Positions 44,621 through 53,619 of a stretch of DNA of 64,000 nt are shown in pieces. Under the pieces are notes generated by a model. It saw nothing but the letters and a program-made list of their open reading frames with translations. It ran no database searches and was not told where the DNA came from. The DNA is from DASUPK01 sp963736685 (GTDB lineage: Bacteria; Actinomycetota; Thermoleophilia; Solirubrobacterales; 70-9), in the NCBI GenBank assembly GCA_963736685.1, contig CAVTPZ010000018.1, positions 124,001 to 188,000 of the forward strand, written 5' to 3'. A program made the translations under genes and the position numbers. Position 1 is the first letter of the stretch, and each line of letters starts with the position of its first letter.

Positions 44621-45985
44621 CTAGGCAGGCGGGATGTTGTGGTTCAGCCGGAAGAGGTTCTCCGGGTCGTACCGGCCCTTCAGCTCGCGGAGGCGGTCCC
44701 AGGTCGCGCCCGGGTATGCCGCGCGCAGCGTGGCCTCGTCCTCCTCGCCCATGAATCCGACGTAGCCGCCGGCTCCGTTGCGGCCGAGTGAGCTCGCCAG
44801 ACCGTCAACGAACCCGTCGTGGGTTTCCTTCTCGGCCCCGTCGGCGTACATCGCGGCGACGTTGATGAAGAGCCCGCTGTCGCGATGACCGAAGGCGGTC
44901 GCATCGGCAGGCATCCGGCCCAGCGCGCCGCCCAGGACCCGCAGCTGCACTGCCTTCATCATCGCCGTGGACTTCGGGAGCTGCTCGAGGATCGTCTCCG
45001 CGTCCGCCGGCTCCAGCGACTCCGTGAAGAAGTTGGAGCCCGAGGCGAAGCGCGCCTCCTGCTCCGGCCCGTCGTAGAGCTCCGGATAGCGCATCGATCG
45101 CAGCATGTCCGCGTACGGCTCGGCGAGCGCGCGGAGGGGCGCGAGCACGCCATCCGCCTGATCGACCGGCCCGACGTATGCCATCTGGGCCATCAGAATC
45201 GGCTGGCCATGAGCTTCCTCCGGGATGAACGGCATCGGCGGAGCGAGCAGCACGTTCGCGATCGTCGAGAGCTCCTCCGGCGCCGCGTCGGCGGCATCGA
45301 CGAACCCCGTGATCACCTCGGGGGTCGCGGGCAGGATCAGCATCCCGCCGACGATCTCCGAGATCTCATGCAGCCTCAGCTTGAGGCGGGTGACGACGCC
45401 GAAATTGCCCTCGCCGCCGCGGATGCCCCAGAAGAGGTCCGGCTCCGAGTCCTCGCTCGCACGGACCAGCTCGCCGTCGGCCGTCACCACGTCGGCCGCG
45501 AGCAGATCGTCGATCGTCAGCCCGTTCTTCCTCGCCAGGAAGCCGATGCCCCCTGCCAGGGTGATGCCGCCGATCCCGACCGACCCAGCGTCGCCGAGCC
45601 CCGTGACGAGGCCGTGCTCACCGGTGGCGTTCGTGTACTCGCCGGCCGTGATCCCGGTCTCGACCCAGGCGGTCTTCTCGTCGACATCGATGTCCAGGGC
45701 CTTCATCTGCGACAGATCGATCACCATGCCGCCATCGGTCGTCCCGTAACCGGCGCGACTATGTCCACCGCTGCGGACGGCGAGCTGGAGCCCGTCATCA
45801 CGAACCGCAGTCACGACCTTTGCGACGTCCTGGGCGTTCGCGACGCGCGCGATCGCCGCCGGCCGCCTGTCGATGCCCTTAAGGAAGACCTGGCGCGCCT
45901 CGTCGTAGCGCGAGTCGTCCGGACCGATCAGATCCCCCTTAAGGTCGGGGACTGAGACATTTGGCGACTGCTGTGTTGACGACAC
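44621..45985 (-). CDS. FAD-linked oxidoreductase (berberine-bridge-like)
   Basis: 454 aa, intact. R-S-G-G-H-S-R-A-G-Y (His as likely covalent FAD ligand, about residue 94), G-G-I-T-L-A-G-G-I-G-F-L, G-G-E-G-N-F-G-V-V-T and the BBE end Y-D-P-E-N-L-F-R-L-N-H-N-I. No Cys equivalent for bicovalent attachment is obvious in the second block. GTG start with AAAGGAG eight bases upstream. It oxidises an alcohol, sugar or similar donor with O2; the substrate is unknown. Inverted repeat upstream at 46010. Confidence 0.88.
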   Translation of the reverse strand: MSSTQQSPNVSVPDLKGDLIGPDDSRYDEARQVFLKGIDRRPAAIARVANAQDVAKVVTAVRDDGLQLAVRSGGHSRAGYGTTDGGMVIDLSQMKALDIDVDEKTAWVETGITAGEYTNATGEHGLVTGLGDAGSVGIGGITLAGGIGFLARKNGLTIDDLLAADVVTADGELVRASEDSEPDLFWGIRGGEGNFGVVTRLKLRLHEISEIVGGMLILPATPEVITGFVDAADAAPEELSTIANVLLAPPMPFIPEEAHGQPILMAQMAYVGPVDQADGVLAPLRALAEPYADMLRSMRYPELYDGPEQEARFASGSNFFTESLEPADAETILEQLPKSTAMMKAVQLRVLGGALGRMPADATAFGHRDSGLFINVAAMYADGAEKETHDGFVDGLASSLGRNGAGGYVGFMGEEDEATLRAAYPGATWDRLRELKGRYDPENLFRLNHNIPPA

Positions 45986-46009
45986 TTCGACTCCTTTCCC
46001 GTTTGAAAA

Positions 46010-46029
46010 CGTCTTTAGTCAATAAGACG
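46010..46029. promoter_or_regulatory. Inverted repeat CGTCTT/AAGACG upstream of FAD oxidase
   Basis: Six-base perfect arms (46010-46015, 46024-46029) with an eight-base AT-rich loop (TAGTCAAT), 25 bases before the GTG of the oxidase. Size and position suit a TetR/MarR-type operator; no cognate regulator gene is adjacent. Confidence 0.4.
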
Positions 46030-46136
46030 CTGGTCGGCATGAAGATGTGACTCCCTCCGGCCCGGAAATTGATCGGCCAATGGCCCAGTACGGGTGTAAG
46101 GTCGCTGGGCATCTGGTCGATTGAAGGGCATCGGGT

Positions 46137-47492
46137 TTGAGGGGAACTGAGTGGAAGCTCAGCATCGCCGCCGGGTTGCTGACCGGCATCTCGCTCGTCA
46201 CCTCCGGACCGGCGCTCGGCGCGGCCACGGGCACCTTCAGCCCAACTGGGGCCATGTACGCAGCACGCACGGACGCTGCGGCCGCGCCGCTCCCCGACGG
46301 GCAAGCGCTCGTAGCCGGCGGCTACACCGCGACGTTTACGAACAGCGCGTTGACCTTCGACCCCGCTGGGACCTTCAGCCTCGCCTATCTGATGGGAACC
46401 GTCCGCGAGGCGCCCGCTGCGGCGTCGCTGCCCGATGGGCGGGTGCTGGTCGCAGGCGGAACCTCCAACGGGTCAACCGGCATGCAGAGCGCGGAATTCT
46501 TCGATCCCTCCACGAATTCCTTCAGCCCGGTACCAGCCAACATGGGGACACCCCGATTTGGGGCGGTCGCTGCCCCCATTCCCGACGGGCGGGTGCTGAT
46601 CGCTGGAGGCTATGACGGATCCCACTATCTACAAAGCGCCGAGGTCTACAACCCCACGAGCGGCCTGTTCAGCGCGACCGGAATCGACGTGATGAGCCAG
46701 GCCCGGAGCGGTGCTGCGGCGGCCCCGCTGCCCGACGGCCGGGTCCTCATCGTCGGTGGCAGCGACGGCAGCACCAATCTCCCCACTGCCGAGATCTTCG
46801 ATCCGAAAACAAACAGCTTCATTCTCGTGCCGAACCCGATGACCGACCGTCGCGCCGGTGCCGGAGCTGCACCGCTCCCCGACGGCCGGGTACTGATCGT
46901 CGGAGGCGTCGACAACAGCGGCCAGCTGGCTAGCGCCGAGACCTTCGACCCGGCGACAGGGACGTTCAGCTCGGCCGGGATCGGGAATCTGAGCATCAGG
47001 CGCGCCTCCCCGGCCGTTGCCGCGCTGGCGGATGGACGTGTGCTGGTCTCCGGCGGGTTCAACTACGACCAAGTCCCCTTCGAGGTGGCCAGCGCCGAGC
47101 TCTTCTCCCTGGCGAAGCCGTCGAACGCCCTCTCCTTCAGCGTCAAGGGCAAGAGCCTCCTGTTCGACGCCCAGGTCCCCGGCACGGTGAGTGTGGCGGC
47201 CGCGACGGGCAAAGCCGGCGGCGCGTCGCAAACGGCCCAGAAGAAGGTGAGGGGGCTCCCTCTGAGGCCCTCGAGCGCCGCCGGCGGACCGGGCCAGATC
47301 ACCGACCCGCTGAGACTGGGCGCCTCCTCAAGGAAGAAGCTCAAAGCGAAGGGCAAGGTCAGCCTGCGCGCGACGATCACCTTCACACCCAAGGGCGGGG
47401 AATGCGCCGCGCTCTTCAAACAGTGCTACTCGGCCCAGTACGCCGCCAGTCAGACCGCGACGCTCAGGGTCAAGGGGCAGCGGAGCAAATAA
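46137..47492 (+). CDS. Secreted kelch-repeat beta-propeller protein
   Basis: 451 aa, TTG start. Signal peptide (residues 1-28), then six repeats of about 50 residues with the core A-A-A-P-L-P-D-G-R-V-L-I-V-G-G and E-x-F-D-P-x-T-x-x-F, the galactose-oxidase/kelch blade pattern. After residue 320 a Lys-rich Ig-like segment (K-L-K-A-K-G-K-V-S-L-R-A-T-I-T-F-T-P) ends with two Cys. A binding or scaffolding role outside the cell is likely; the oxidase residues of galactose oxidase are not recognisable. Confidence 0.82.
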   Translation: MRGTEWKLSIAAGLLTGISLVTSGPALGAATGTFSPTGAMYAARTDAAAAPLPDGQALVAGGYTATFTNSALTFDPAGTFSLAYLMGTVREAPAAASLPDGRVLVAGGTSNGSTGMQSAEFFDPSTNSFSPVPANMGTPRFGAVAAPIPDGRVLIAGGYDGSHYLQSAEVYNPTSGLFSATGIDVMSQARSGAAAAPLPDGRVLIVGGSDGSTNLPTAEIFDPKTNSFILVPNPMTDRRAGAGAAPLPDGRVLIVGGVDNSGQLASAETFDPATGTFSSAGIGNLSIRRASPAVAALADGRVLVSGGFNYDQVPFEVASAELFSLAKPSNALSFSVKGKSLLFDAQVPGTVSVAAATGKAGGASQTAQKKVRGLPLRPSSAAGGPGQITDPLRLGASSRKKLKAKGKVSLRATITFTPKGGECAALFKQCYSAQYAASQTATLRVKGQRSK

Positions 47493-47585
47493 CCCGGGAG
47501 CCTCCTGCCGAACGGCTGGCGACCGATTAATTCCGGCCTCGGCAACGGGTCAAACAAGCAACTGCGAAACGAACAGGAGGAAGAA

Positions 47586-48158
47586 ATGAGCGGGAGGATC
47601 ATCGTCACCGAGTTCATCTCCGTCGACGGGGTCATCGAGGACCCGGGCGGATCCGAGGACTTCGAGCATGGCGGCTGGAGCTTCGAGTACAACCGCGGCG
47701 ACGAGGGCGACAAGTTCAAGATGGAAGAGCTGATGGACGCCGAGGTCCAGCTGCTCGGCCGCGTGACCTACGAGGGCTTCGCCGAGGCCTGGCCGTCGCG
47801 CGAGGGTGAGTTCGCCGACAGGATCAACAAGGGCCGCAAGGTCCTCGTCTCCACCACCGTCACCGACCCTTCATGGGAGAACACAGTCGTGATCTCCGAG
47901 AACGTCCCCGACGAGCTCCGCAAGCTTCGCGAGAAGACCGACGGCAACATCCTGGTCGCCGGCAGCGGCACTCTCGTCAACACCCTGCTCGAGAACGACC
48001 TGGTCGACGAGCTCCGGCTGATGGTCTTCCCGACGATCCTCGGCTCCGGCAAGAGGCTCTTCCCCGACGGCATCGGCCGGATCAAGCTGAACCTGGTCGA
48101 GGACGAGGGCGTCGGCCCGGACGGCGTGAGGACTCAGGTCTACCGGCGGGCCGAGTAG
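47586..48158 (+). CDS. Dihydrofolate reductase-family (RibD C-terminal-like) protein
   Basis: 190 aa. I-I-V-T-E-F-I-S-V-D-G-V-I-E-D-P-G-G at the start, L-L-G-R-V-T-Y-E-G-F-A-E-A-W-P, V-A-G-S-G-T-L-V-N-T-L-L and D-E-L-R-L-M-V-F-P-T-I-L-G-S-G match the RibD_C fold that uses NADPH. Such stand-alone proteins are common and their substrates are mostly unknown; classical folate reductase activity is unlikely. AGGAGG seven bases before ATG. Confidence 0.85.
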   Translation: MSGRIIVTEFISVDGVIEDPGGSEDFEHGGWSFEYNRGDEGDKFKMEELMDAEVQLLGRVTYEGFAEAWPSREGEFADRINKGRKVLVSTTVTDPSWENTVVISENVPDELRKLREKTDGNILVAGSGTLVNTLLENDLVDELRLMVFPTILGSGKRLFPDGIGRIKLNLVEDEGVGPDGVRTQVYRRAE

Positions 48159-48237
48159 GCCCTCAGGGAATCACGAGGTGGCGAGGCCCCGTGCAAGAAT
48201 CGTGCGCGGGAACGAAGGCCTGGAGAATGGAGTCCTG

Positions 48238-48642
48238 ATGACGGACAACCCGAAATCTTTGGGCGGGATCATCACCAAGCACAGCAGTCAGTCCGTCACA
48301 CAGACCGTCGACCGACTGAAGCGTGTGATCGCGGATCGAGGCTTCACGCTGTTCAGGGTCATTGATCACAGCGGCCAAGCCGAAGAAGTTGGTGTGCAGA
48401 TGCCCGATTCGAAGCTCGTCATGTTTGGGAAGCCGACTGTCGGCGCGGCGGCAATGCTCGCGGCGCCGCTCGCGGGTTTGGATCTCCCGCTCAAGGTGCT
48501 GGTTTGGGAGGACGGGAAGGGAGCGGTCGCCGTGAGTTACAACGCACCGGAGTTCCTGGCCGAGCGGCACCAGATCGAGGGTGCCCTGCGTGCGCCCTTC
48601 GACGCAGTTGAGTCGATCGTTAAAGAGGTTGTCGGTCCATAA
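48238..48642 (+). CDS. DUF302 family protein
   Basis: 134 aa. S-V-T-Q-T-V-D-R-L-K-R-V-I-A-D-R-G-F-T-L-F opens, then M-F-G-K-P-T-V-G-A-A-A-M and L-P-L-K-V-L-V-W-E-D-G-K-G-A-V-A-V-S-Y are the DUF302 hallmarks. The fold is a small alpha/beta dimer of unknown function. ATG 48238 is preferred to an upstream GTG as the family begins near K-S-L-G-G-I-I. Confidence 0.8.
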   Translation: MTDNPKSLGGIITKHSSQSVTQTVDRLKRVIADRGFTLFRVIDHSGQAEEVGVQMPDSKLVMFGKPTVGAAAMLAAPLAGLDLPLKVLVWEDGKGAVAVSYNAPEFLAERHQIEGALRAPFDAVESIVKEVVGP

Positions 48643-48697
48643 CCCAGAAATCCCGTCGGCACCCCGGTACCGGCGTGGGTATGGCTCTCTGTTTTCC

Positions 48698-49639
48698 TCA
48701 GGGAACCAGCACGATCTTGCCCCTCGTCCGACCGGCCTCGAGGCGCCGATGCGCCTCCGCAGCCTGGGCGAGTGGGAATGTCTCGTCGATGACGACCCGC
48801 AGGCCACCGTCGTCCGCGAGAGCGGCGAGCGACTCGAGCCCGGCGTAGTCGGGCTCCACCAGAAACGAGATTGCACGCTTCGACTGCTCCCGGGCGGCGG
48901 CGGCGACCGAGTCGGGCACGTCGGCCGGGATGCAGATCCAGAGGCCGTCGGTTCGCAGCGTCTGAAGCGAACGCAGCCCGTATTCCTCGCCCGCCACGAG
49001 GTCGAGCACGACGTCGACGTCCGAGACGACCTCCTCGAACGGCTGCGTCGTGTAATCGATCCGCTCGTCCACTCCGAGATCGCGCAGGAGGTCGTGCTTC
49101 TCCTCCCGGGCGGTCCCGATGACGTAGGCCCCCCGAGCGCTCGCGATCTGGACGGCGAGGTGCCCGACTCCCCCGGCAGCGGCGTGAACCAGAACGCGGG
49201 TCCCCTCCCCCACCTCAGCCACGTCGACAAGGGCCTGCCATGCCGTCAACCCGGCGAGCGGCAGGCCTCCGGCCTGCAGGTCACTAAGAGCCTCAGGGGT
49301 TCGCGCGAGCTGGCGGGCGGGCGAGGTGACGAACTCCGCATATGCCCGAGCGAGCCGGGGGAACCAGGGCATGCCGAAGACCCGGTCGCCCGGGGCAAAA
49401 CGGGTGACGTCCGGGTCGACCTCCTCCACCACCCCGGCTATGTCCCAGCCGAGAATCAATGGCGGGTCCCCGATCGCGTCGCGGAATCCCCCTCCCCGGC
49501 GCGTCTTCCAGTCGACGGGATTGATGCCGGCCGCGGTGACGCGGACGAGCACCTCGGTCGGAAGGGGCGTCGGACGCTCGACGTCCTGGACCTCGAGCAC
49601 CTCCGGCCCGCCGTCCGCTCGCATCACGACGGCCTTCAT
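48698..49639 (-). CDS. Zinc-less medium-chain alcohol dehydrogenase/quinone oxidoreductase
   Basis: 313 aa. GroES-like N-terminal domain (V-L-V-R-V-T-A-A-G-I-N-P-V-D-W-K), then a Rossmann NADPH domain with A-A-A-G-G-V-G-H-L-A-V-Q-I-A (about 152-165). The residues that would hold zinc are absent, which points to a quinone or enone reductase. Five bases separate it from the next gene, so the two are probably in one operon with the rhodanese. Confidence 0.86.
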   Translation of the reverse strand: MKAVVMRADGGPEVLEVQDVERPTPLPTEVLVRVTAAGINPVDWKTRRGGGFRDAIGDPPLILGWDIAGVVEEVDPDVTRFAPGDRVFGMPWFPRLARAYAEFVTSPARQLARTPEALSDLQAGGLPLAGLTAWQALVDVAEVGEGTRVLVHAAAGGVGHLAVQIASARGAYVIGTAREEKHDLLRDLGVDERIDYTTQPFEEVVSDVDVVLDLVAGEEYGLRSLQTLRTDGLWICIPADVPDSVAAAAREQSKRAISFLVEPDYAGLESLAALADDGGLRVVIDETFPLAQAAEAHRRLEAGRTRGKIVLVP

Positions 49640-49643
49640 GCCT

Positions 49644-50102
49644 TCAGAGCCGAACCTCCACGCGATGGTCATGCTCGTCGAGGACGTAGATCGCCTCCGC
49701 GGTCGCCTGGAAGAGCCGGTGGCGAGCTGGTGGGCGGACGTCCTCGTCCGTCCATTCGTTGCCACCGTGGGCGGTCGATCGCCGCGAGAAGAGCTCGAGG
49801 CCCTCCGCGGTCTCGTGGGCCGGCAGCTCCTGCGCGACCCCTGAGATGTAGACGCCTTTACCCGAGCCGATCGGCACGGTCGAGTCGAAGATCACGATCC
49901 CGACCTCGCGGCGATCGCGGAGGTTGATCGAATGCGTCGCCTCGGGCTCGGAGACCCAGAAGAAGTCGCGGTAGTCGCGGTGGGCGAAGTAGACCGGTGA
50001 GGCCCAGGGCTGACCACTCCGGTCGGCGGTTGCCAGGACCAGATAGAGGCTGCTGTCGACGATCTCCTTGGCCGCGGATGTCTCCCGGTCCTCGGCCATC
50101 AT
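49644..50102 (-). CDS. Pyridoxamine 5'-phosphate oxidase-family (split-barrel flavin) protein
   Basis: 152 aa. S-L-Y-L-V-L-A-T-A-D-R-S-G-Q-P-W-A-S-P-V-Y and R-R-E-V-G-I-V-I-F-D match the FMN-binding split barrel. Members are small flavin or deazaflavin reductases. The start at 50102 overlaps the rhodanese stop (ATGA), showing coupled translation; the longer frame upstream lies inside the rhodanese gene and is rejected. Confidence 0.84.
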   Translation of the reverse strand: MMAEDRETSAAKEIVDSSLYLVLATADRSGQPWASPVYFAHRDYRDFFWVSEPEATHSINLRDRREVGIVIFDSTVPIGSGKGVYISGVAQELPAHETAEGLELFSRRSTAHGGNEWTDEDVRPPARHRLFQATAEAIYVLDEHDHRVEVRL

Positions 50103-50917
50103 CGAAGTGAGGTCTCCACAGGCGCGTCGGGCTGGTGACCCCAGTGGCTCCACGAGCCGTAGTACATGGCCACGTCAGGATAGGCGAGGTCATGCTTGAG
50201 GACGAAGGCGACCTGGCTGGCGCGGTTTCCGATCGTGCAGTAGGTGATCACCTTCTTGTCGGGCGTCACGCCGGCCTTCTCGAAGATGGCGCGAACGTCC
50301 TCCCGGTCGGCAGGATTGCCGTCCGCATCGGTGAGGACCGAGACCGGGACGTGCACCGCCCTGGGGATGTGCCCTGCTCGACCGACGTCCTCCGGAGCGC
50401 CCGAGGGCCAGAACTGCTCGCCCGAGAACTCCTCCGGCGATCGAACGTCAACGATCACCGTGCCGGGGTCGTCGATCGCCTCCTCGACCTCAGCCGTCGA
50501 AGCGAGCAGGCCGACGTGTCCGCCATCGCTCACGTACGAGCTCGAGTCTGGACTCGGGACCTCCGCCGACCAGCTGCGGCCCTCCCCGTCCCACTGCTCG
50601 CGTGGGCCGTCCATCACCCGCATCCGCTCGTGGCCGTGGCGGTCAAGGAGCCAGTACCCGAGCAGAGGGGCGTACCCATAGAAGACGACCGTCGTCTCCG
50701 GGGTCAGGCCCGAAGAGGCGAGCACCACCTCGAACTCGGCCTTGTCGATCGGGCTGAAGTCGGGATGGCGAAGGTCCTTGTACGCGTCCCAGAGGACCGC
50801 GCCGGGGATGTGCCCTTCGTCGTAGGCCGCGCTGCTGACGTCCACCTCGATCACCCGCACATCCGGATCGTCCAGATGCGCCGCAACCCATTCGGCATCG
50901 ACCAAGACCGATTCCAC
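50099..50917 (-). CDS. Tandem-domain rhodanese (thiosulfate/3-mercaptopyruvate sulfurtransferase)
   Basis: 272 aa with two rhodanese domains. The N-terminal one (1-120) has lost the active Cys (V-F-Y-G-Y-A-P-L-L). The C-terminal one (140-265) keeps C-T-I-G-N-R-A-S, the active-site loop with the persulfide-forming Cys. This asymmetry is usual. It moves sulfane sulfur to cyanide or thiols. It leads a three-gene operon with the flavin-fold protein and the dehydrogenase. Confidence 0.9.
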   Translation of the reverse strand: MESVLVDAEWVAAHLDDPDVRVIEVDVSSAAYDEGHIPGAVLWDAYKDLRHPDFSPIDKAEFEVVLASSGLTPETTVVFYGYAPLLGYWLLDRHGHERMRVMDGPREQWDGEGRSWSAEVPSPDSSSYVSDGGHVGLLASTAEVEEAIDDPGTVIVDVRSPEEFSGEQFWPSGAPEDVGRAGHIPRAVHVPVSVLTDADGNPADREDVRAIFEKAGVTPDKKVITYCTIGNRASQVAFVLKHDLAYPDVAMYYGSWSHWGHQPDAPVETSLR

Positions 50918-50947
50918 GCGTCGAGTATCCCACTAGGCTCCCCGACC

Positions 50948-51778
50948 ATCGAGGTCGAGCACCTCAACTGCGGAACGATGTGCCCGAGAGGTGCGCGTCT
51001 GATGGCGGGCCACGGTGGCCTGCTGGACAGGACGAAGATCGTCGCCCACTGCCTCTTGATCGAGGTCGGCGGCGAGCTGGTCCTGGTGGACACCGGCTTC
51101 GGGCTGGGCGACCACGCGAACCCCAAGCGGCTCGGTCAGCCGTTCCGCGCCCTGGTCGCCCCGGTCTGCGAGGAGCGCGAAACCGCGATCCGCCAGGTCG
51201 AGGCCCTCGGCCACGATCCGGGGGACGTCCGCCATGTCGTCACCACCCATCTGGATCTCGACCACGCCGGGGGGATTGCGGACTTCCCGGACGCTCAGAT
51301 CCACGTCTTCGCCTCGGAACTGGCGGCGGCGCGCTCACCCTCGCTGACCGAGCGTACGCGCTACATCTCGGATCAGTGGGGATCGAGCCCGATCTGGGTT
51401 GAGCACGGCGCCGGCGGCGACAGCTGGTTCGGGTTCGAGAGCATCCGCCTGCTGCCCCATCTCGACGCGGAGATCGCGATGATCCCGCTGCCCGGCCACA
51501 CCGCGGGCCACAGCGGCGTCGCCATCAACACCGACGACGGCTGGCTGCTGCACTGCGGCGACGCGTTCTTCTTCACCGGCGAGATCGAGACGCCGCCGCG
51601 GTGCCCGCCCGGCCTGCGCCTCTTCCAGACGATCAACCAGCACGACGGCACGGCGCGCCACCGAAACCAGGAGCGCCTGCGCGAGCTCCAGCGTGACCAC
51701 GGCGACGAGGTGAAGCTGTTCTGCTCACATGACCCGCAAATGCTCGCGGAGGCGCAACGCCAACCGACCGCGGCCTGA
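50948..51778 (+). CDS. Metallo-beta-lactamase-fold hydrolase (lactonase-like)
   Basis: H-L-D-L-D-H-A-G-G carries the H-x-H-x-D-H metal site; further ligands are the H in P-G-H-T-A-G-H-S, the D in C-G-D-A and a C-terminal S-H-D-P. The M-C-P-R-G-A-R-L and N-C-G-T blocks resemble AHL-lactonase-like proteins. The conserved N-terminus (I-E-V-E-H-L-N-C-G-T) begins at ATC 50948; the first standard start is ATG 50978, which would cut ten residues. TAGGCT at 50934-50939 lies eight bases before the ATC. Lactone substrate not shown. Confidence 0.82.
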   Translation: MEVEHLNCGTMCPRGARLMAGHGGLLDRTKIVAHCLLIEVGGELVLVDTGFGLGDHANPKRLGQPFRALVAPVCEERETAIRQVEALGHDPGDVRHVVTTHLDLDHAGGIADFPDAQIHVFASELAAARSPSLTERTRYISDQWGSSPIWVEHGAGGDSWFGFESIRLLPHLDAEIAMIPLPGHTAGHSGVAINTDDGWLLHCGDAFFFTGEIETPPRCPPGLRLFQTINQHDGTARHRNQERLRELQRDHGDEVKLFCSHDPQMLAEAQRQPTAA

Positions 51779-51791
51779 ACAGGAGGAAGCG

Positions 51792-52245
51792 ATGACCGAC
51801 CAGCCAACCGCGGAGCAGGCACTGAAGGAGCTCGAGGTCCTCGTCGGGACCTGGGATGTGGAGGCGACCCCGCCGGGCGGCGAGCCCTGGCCGGGCGGCG
51901 CGAGCATCACCTACGAGTGGCTCGACGATGAGCGACGGCTCCTCGTCGAACGGTCGACCGTCTCGATGCCGGAGGCTCCGAACGCCGTCTGCGCGATGGG
52001 CTGCGACGCGGCCTCGGGCCGGTATTTCCAGCTCTACACCGATGACCGGAACGTCTGCCGCGTCTACGAGATGAGCATCGGCGGCGGCGAAGATGAAGCT
52101 CTGGCGCGACGGTGAGCCGTTCTCGCAGCGATTCACCGGAAGGTTCAGCGAGGACGGCAACAGGATCGATGCGCGCTGGGAGGCTGCGAAGGACGGCGCC
52201 GACTGGGCGACCGACTTCGACCTGGTCTTCACCCGGGTCCGCTAG
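51792..52245 (+). CDS. DUF1579-like lipocalin-fold protein, one frameshift
   Basis: Starts A-L-K-E-L-E-V-L-V-G-T-W-D-V-E-A-T-P-P-G-G with G-x-W, then I-T-Y-E-W-L-D-D-E-R-R-L-L-V-E. The frame shifts near 52086 after M-S-I-G-G-G-E and resumes as K-L-W-R-D-G-E-P-F-S-Q-R-F to the end at 52245. About 150 aa. Beta-barrel proteins like this may bind small ligands. AGGAGG precedes ATG, and the gene follows the lactonase-like gene by 13 bases, suggesting an operon. Confidence 0.68.
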
Positions 52246-52380
52246 CCACTCCGGGCCTCCCAGACCCGGCGATCGGGGGATGTACTAAATTTTCGGGAGA
52301 GCGAAACGCAGGGGACGTGCGGATCGCGGACACGGGAACTGCGATCGGCGACAGGGTCGCCGGAAGAGAGGTATGCAGAG

Positions 52381-53592
52381 ATGCGTTTTCGCCACCTGAC
52401 CATCGCCGGGGCGGTCGTCGCCTCCTCGCTTGCACTCACCCTGGCCTTCACCGGCGAGGCGACGGGCGCCTCACTGCCCAACACGGAGATCATCCCGGGC
52501 GCCTGCGCCCTCGATCTCAGCCCCAACCACTCGCACTGCGACCTCAGCCTGCTCGCCACGCTGAAAGGCACGCCCAAGGCCGCGGCGGCACCGACCGCCG
52601 GCTACGGCCCGGCTGACCTGCGCAGCGCCTACGCCCTGCCCTCGAGCGGTGGCTCGGGCCAGACCATCGCGATCGTCGATGCCTTCGGCGACAACACAGC
52701 CGAGGCGGACATGAACGCCTACCGCTCCAACTACGGGCTCCCGGCCTGCACGACCGCAAACGGCTGCTTCAAGAAGGTGAACCAGAGCGGCACCCAGGGC
52801 AGCTATCCGCTCAACAATCAGGGTTGGGCTCTCGAGACCCAGCTCGACCTAGAGATGGTCTCGGCGACGTGCCCGGGCTGCAAGATCCTCCTGGTGGAGG
52901 CGACCTCGAACACCAATGCGAACCTCTACGCCGCCGAGGACACCGCAGCGAGACTGGGTGCCAACGCGATCTCCAACAGCTACGGCGGCAGCGAGGCGAG
53001 CACCGAGACCAGCGACGACGCCCACTTCAATCACCCGGGCGTCGCCATCACGGTGTCATCGGGCGACAGCGGGTTCGGCGTCGAGTACCCGGCCGCCTCT
53101 AAGTACGTGACGGCGGTCGGCGGCACCACGCTCAACCGGGACTCGAGCTCGCGCGGCTGGACGGAGACCGCCTGGAGCGGGTCCGGCAGCGGCTGTTCCG
53201 CCTATGAGGCCAAGCCGGCGTGGCAGACCGATTCGGGCTGTACGAAGCGCACGGTCGCGGACGTCTCCGCGGTCGCCGACCCGAACACGGGAGTCGCGGT
53301 CTACGACTCGAACTGCAACGTGGTCGGCCAGCTCCTCGGCCAGTGCTTCAAGGGCTGGGGCGTGGTGGGCGGCACGAGCGCCTCGTCGCCGATCGTCGCA
53401 GGTGTGTACGGGCTGGCCGGAAATGCGGGGAGCGTCAACTACGGCTCCTTCCCGTACAGCCACACGTCGTCGCTCTTCGACGTCACATCCGGGAGCAACG
53501 GCAGTTGCACCCCCGCGTACCTGTGCGTATCCGGCGCCGGGTATGACGGGCCAACCGGTCTCGGGACCCCCAACGGAACGGGCGCGTTCTAG
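52381..53592 (+). CDS. Secreted S53 peptidase (sedolisin) without propeptide
   Basis: 403 aa. Signal peptide (1-30), short linker, then the subtilisin-like catalytic domain. The Glu-Asp pair of sedolisins is E152 and D156 (A-L-E-T-Q-L-D-L-E-M), the oxyanion Asp is D229 (S-S-G-D-S-G), and the nucleophile lies in G-T-S-A-S-S-P (about S333). Typical sedolisins have a propeptide of about 180 residues before this; here only about 40 residues precede the core. Active at acid pH in the family. Ends just before a strong terminator. Confidence 0.88.
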   Translation: MRFRHLTIAGAVVASSLALTLAFTGEATGASLPNTEIIPGACALDLSPNHSHCDLSLLATLKGTPKAAAAPTAGYGPADLRSAYALPSSGGSGQTIAIVDAFGDNTAEADMNAYRSNYGLPACTTANGCFKKVNQSGTQGSYPLNNQGWALETQLDLEMVSATCPGCKILLVEATSNTNANLYAAEDTAARLGANAISNSYGGSEASTETSDDAHFNHPGVAITVSSGDSGFGVEYPAASKYVTAVGGTTLNRDSSSRGWTETAWSGSGSGCSAYEAKPAWQTDSGCTKRTVADVSAVADPNTGVAVYDSNCNVVGQLLGQCFKGWGVVGGTSASSPIVAGVYGLAGNAGSVNYGSFPYSHTSSLFDVTSGSNGSCTPAYLCVSGAGYDGPTGLGTPNGTGAF

Positions 53593-53619
53593 CCCCTCCG
53601 CTCCGAGATTCCGGTTCGA

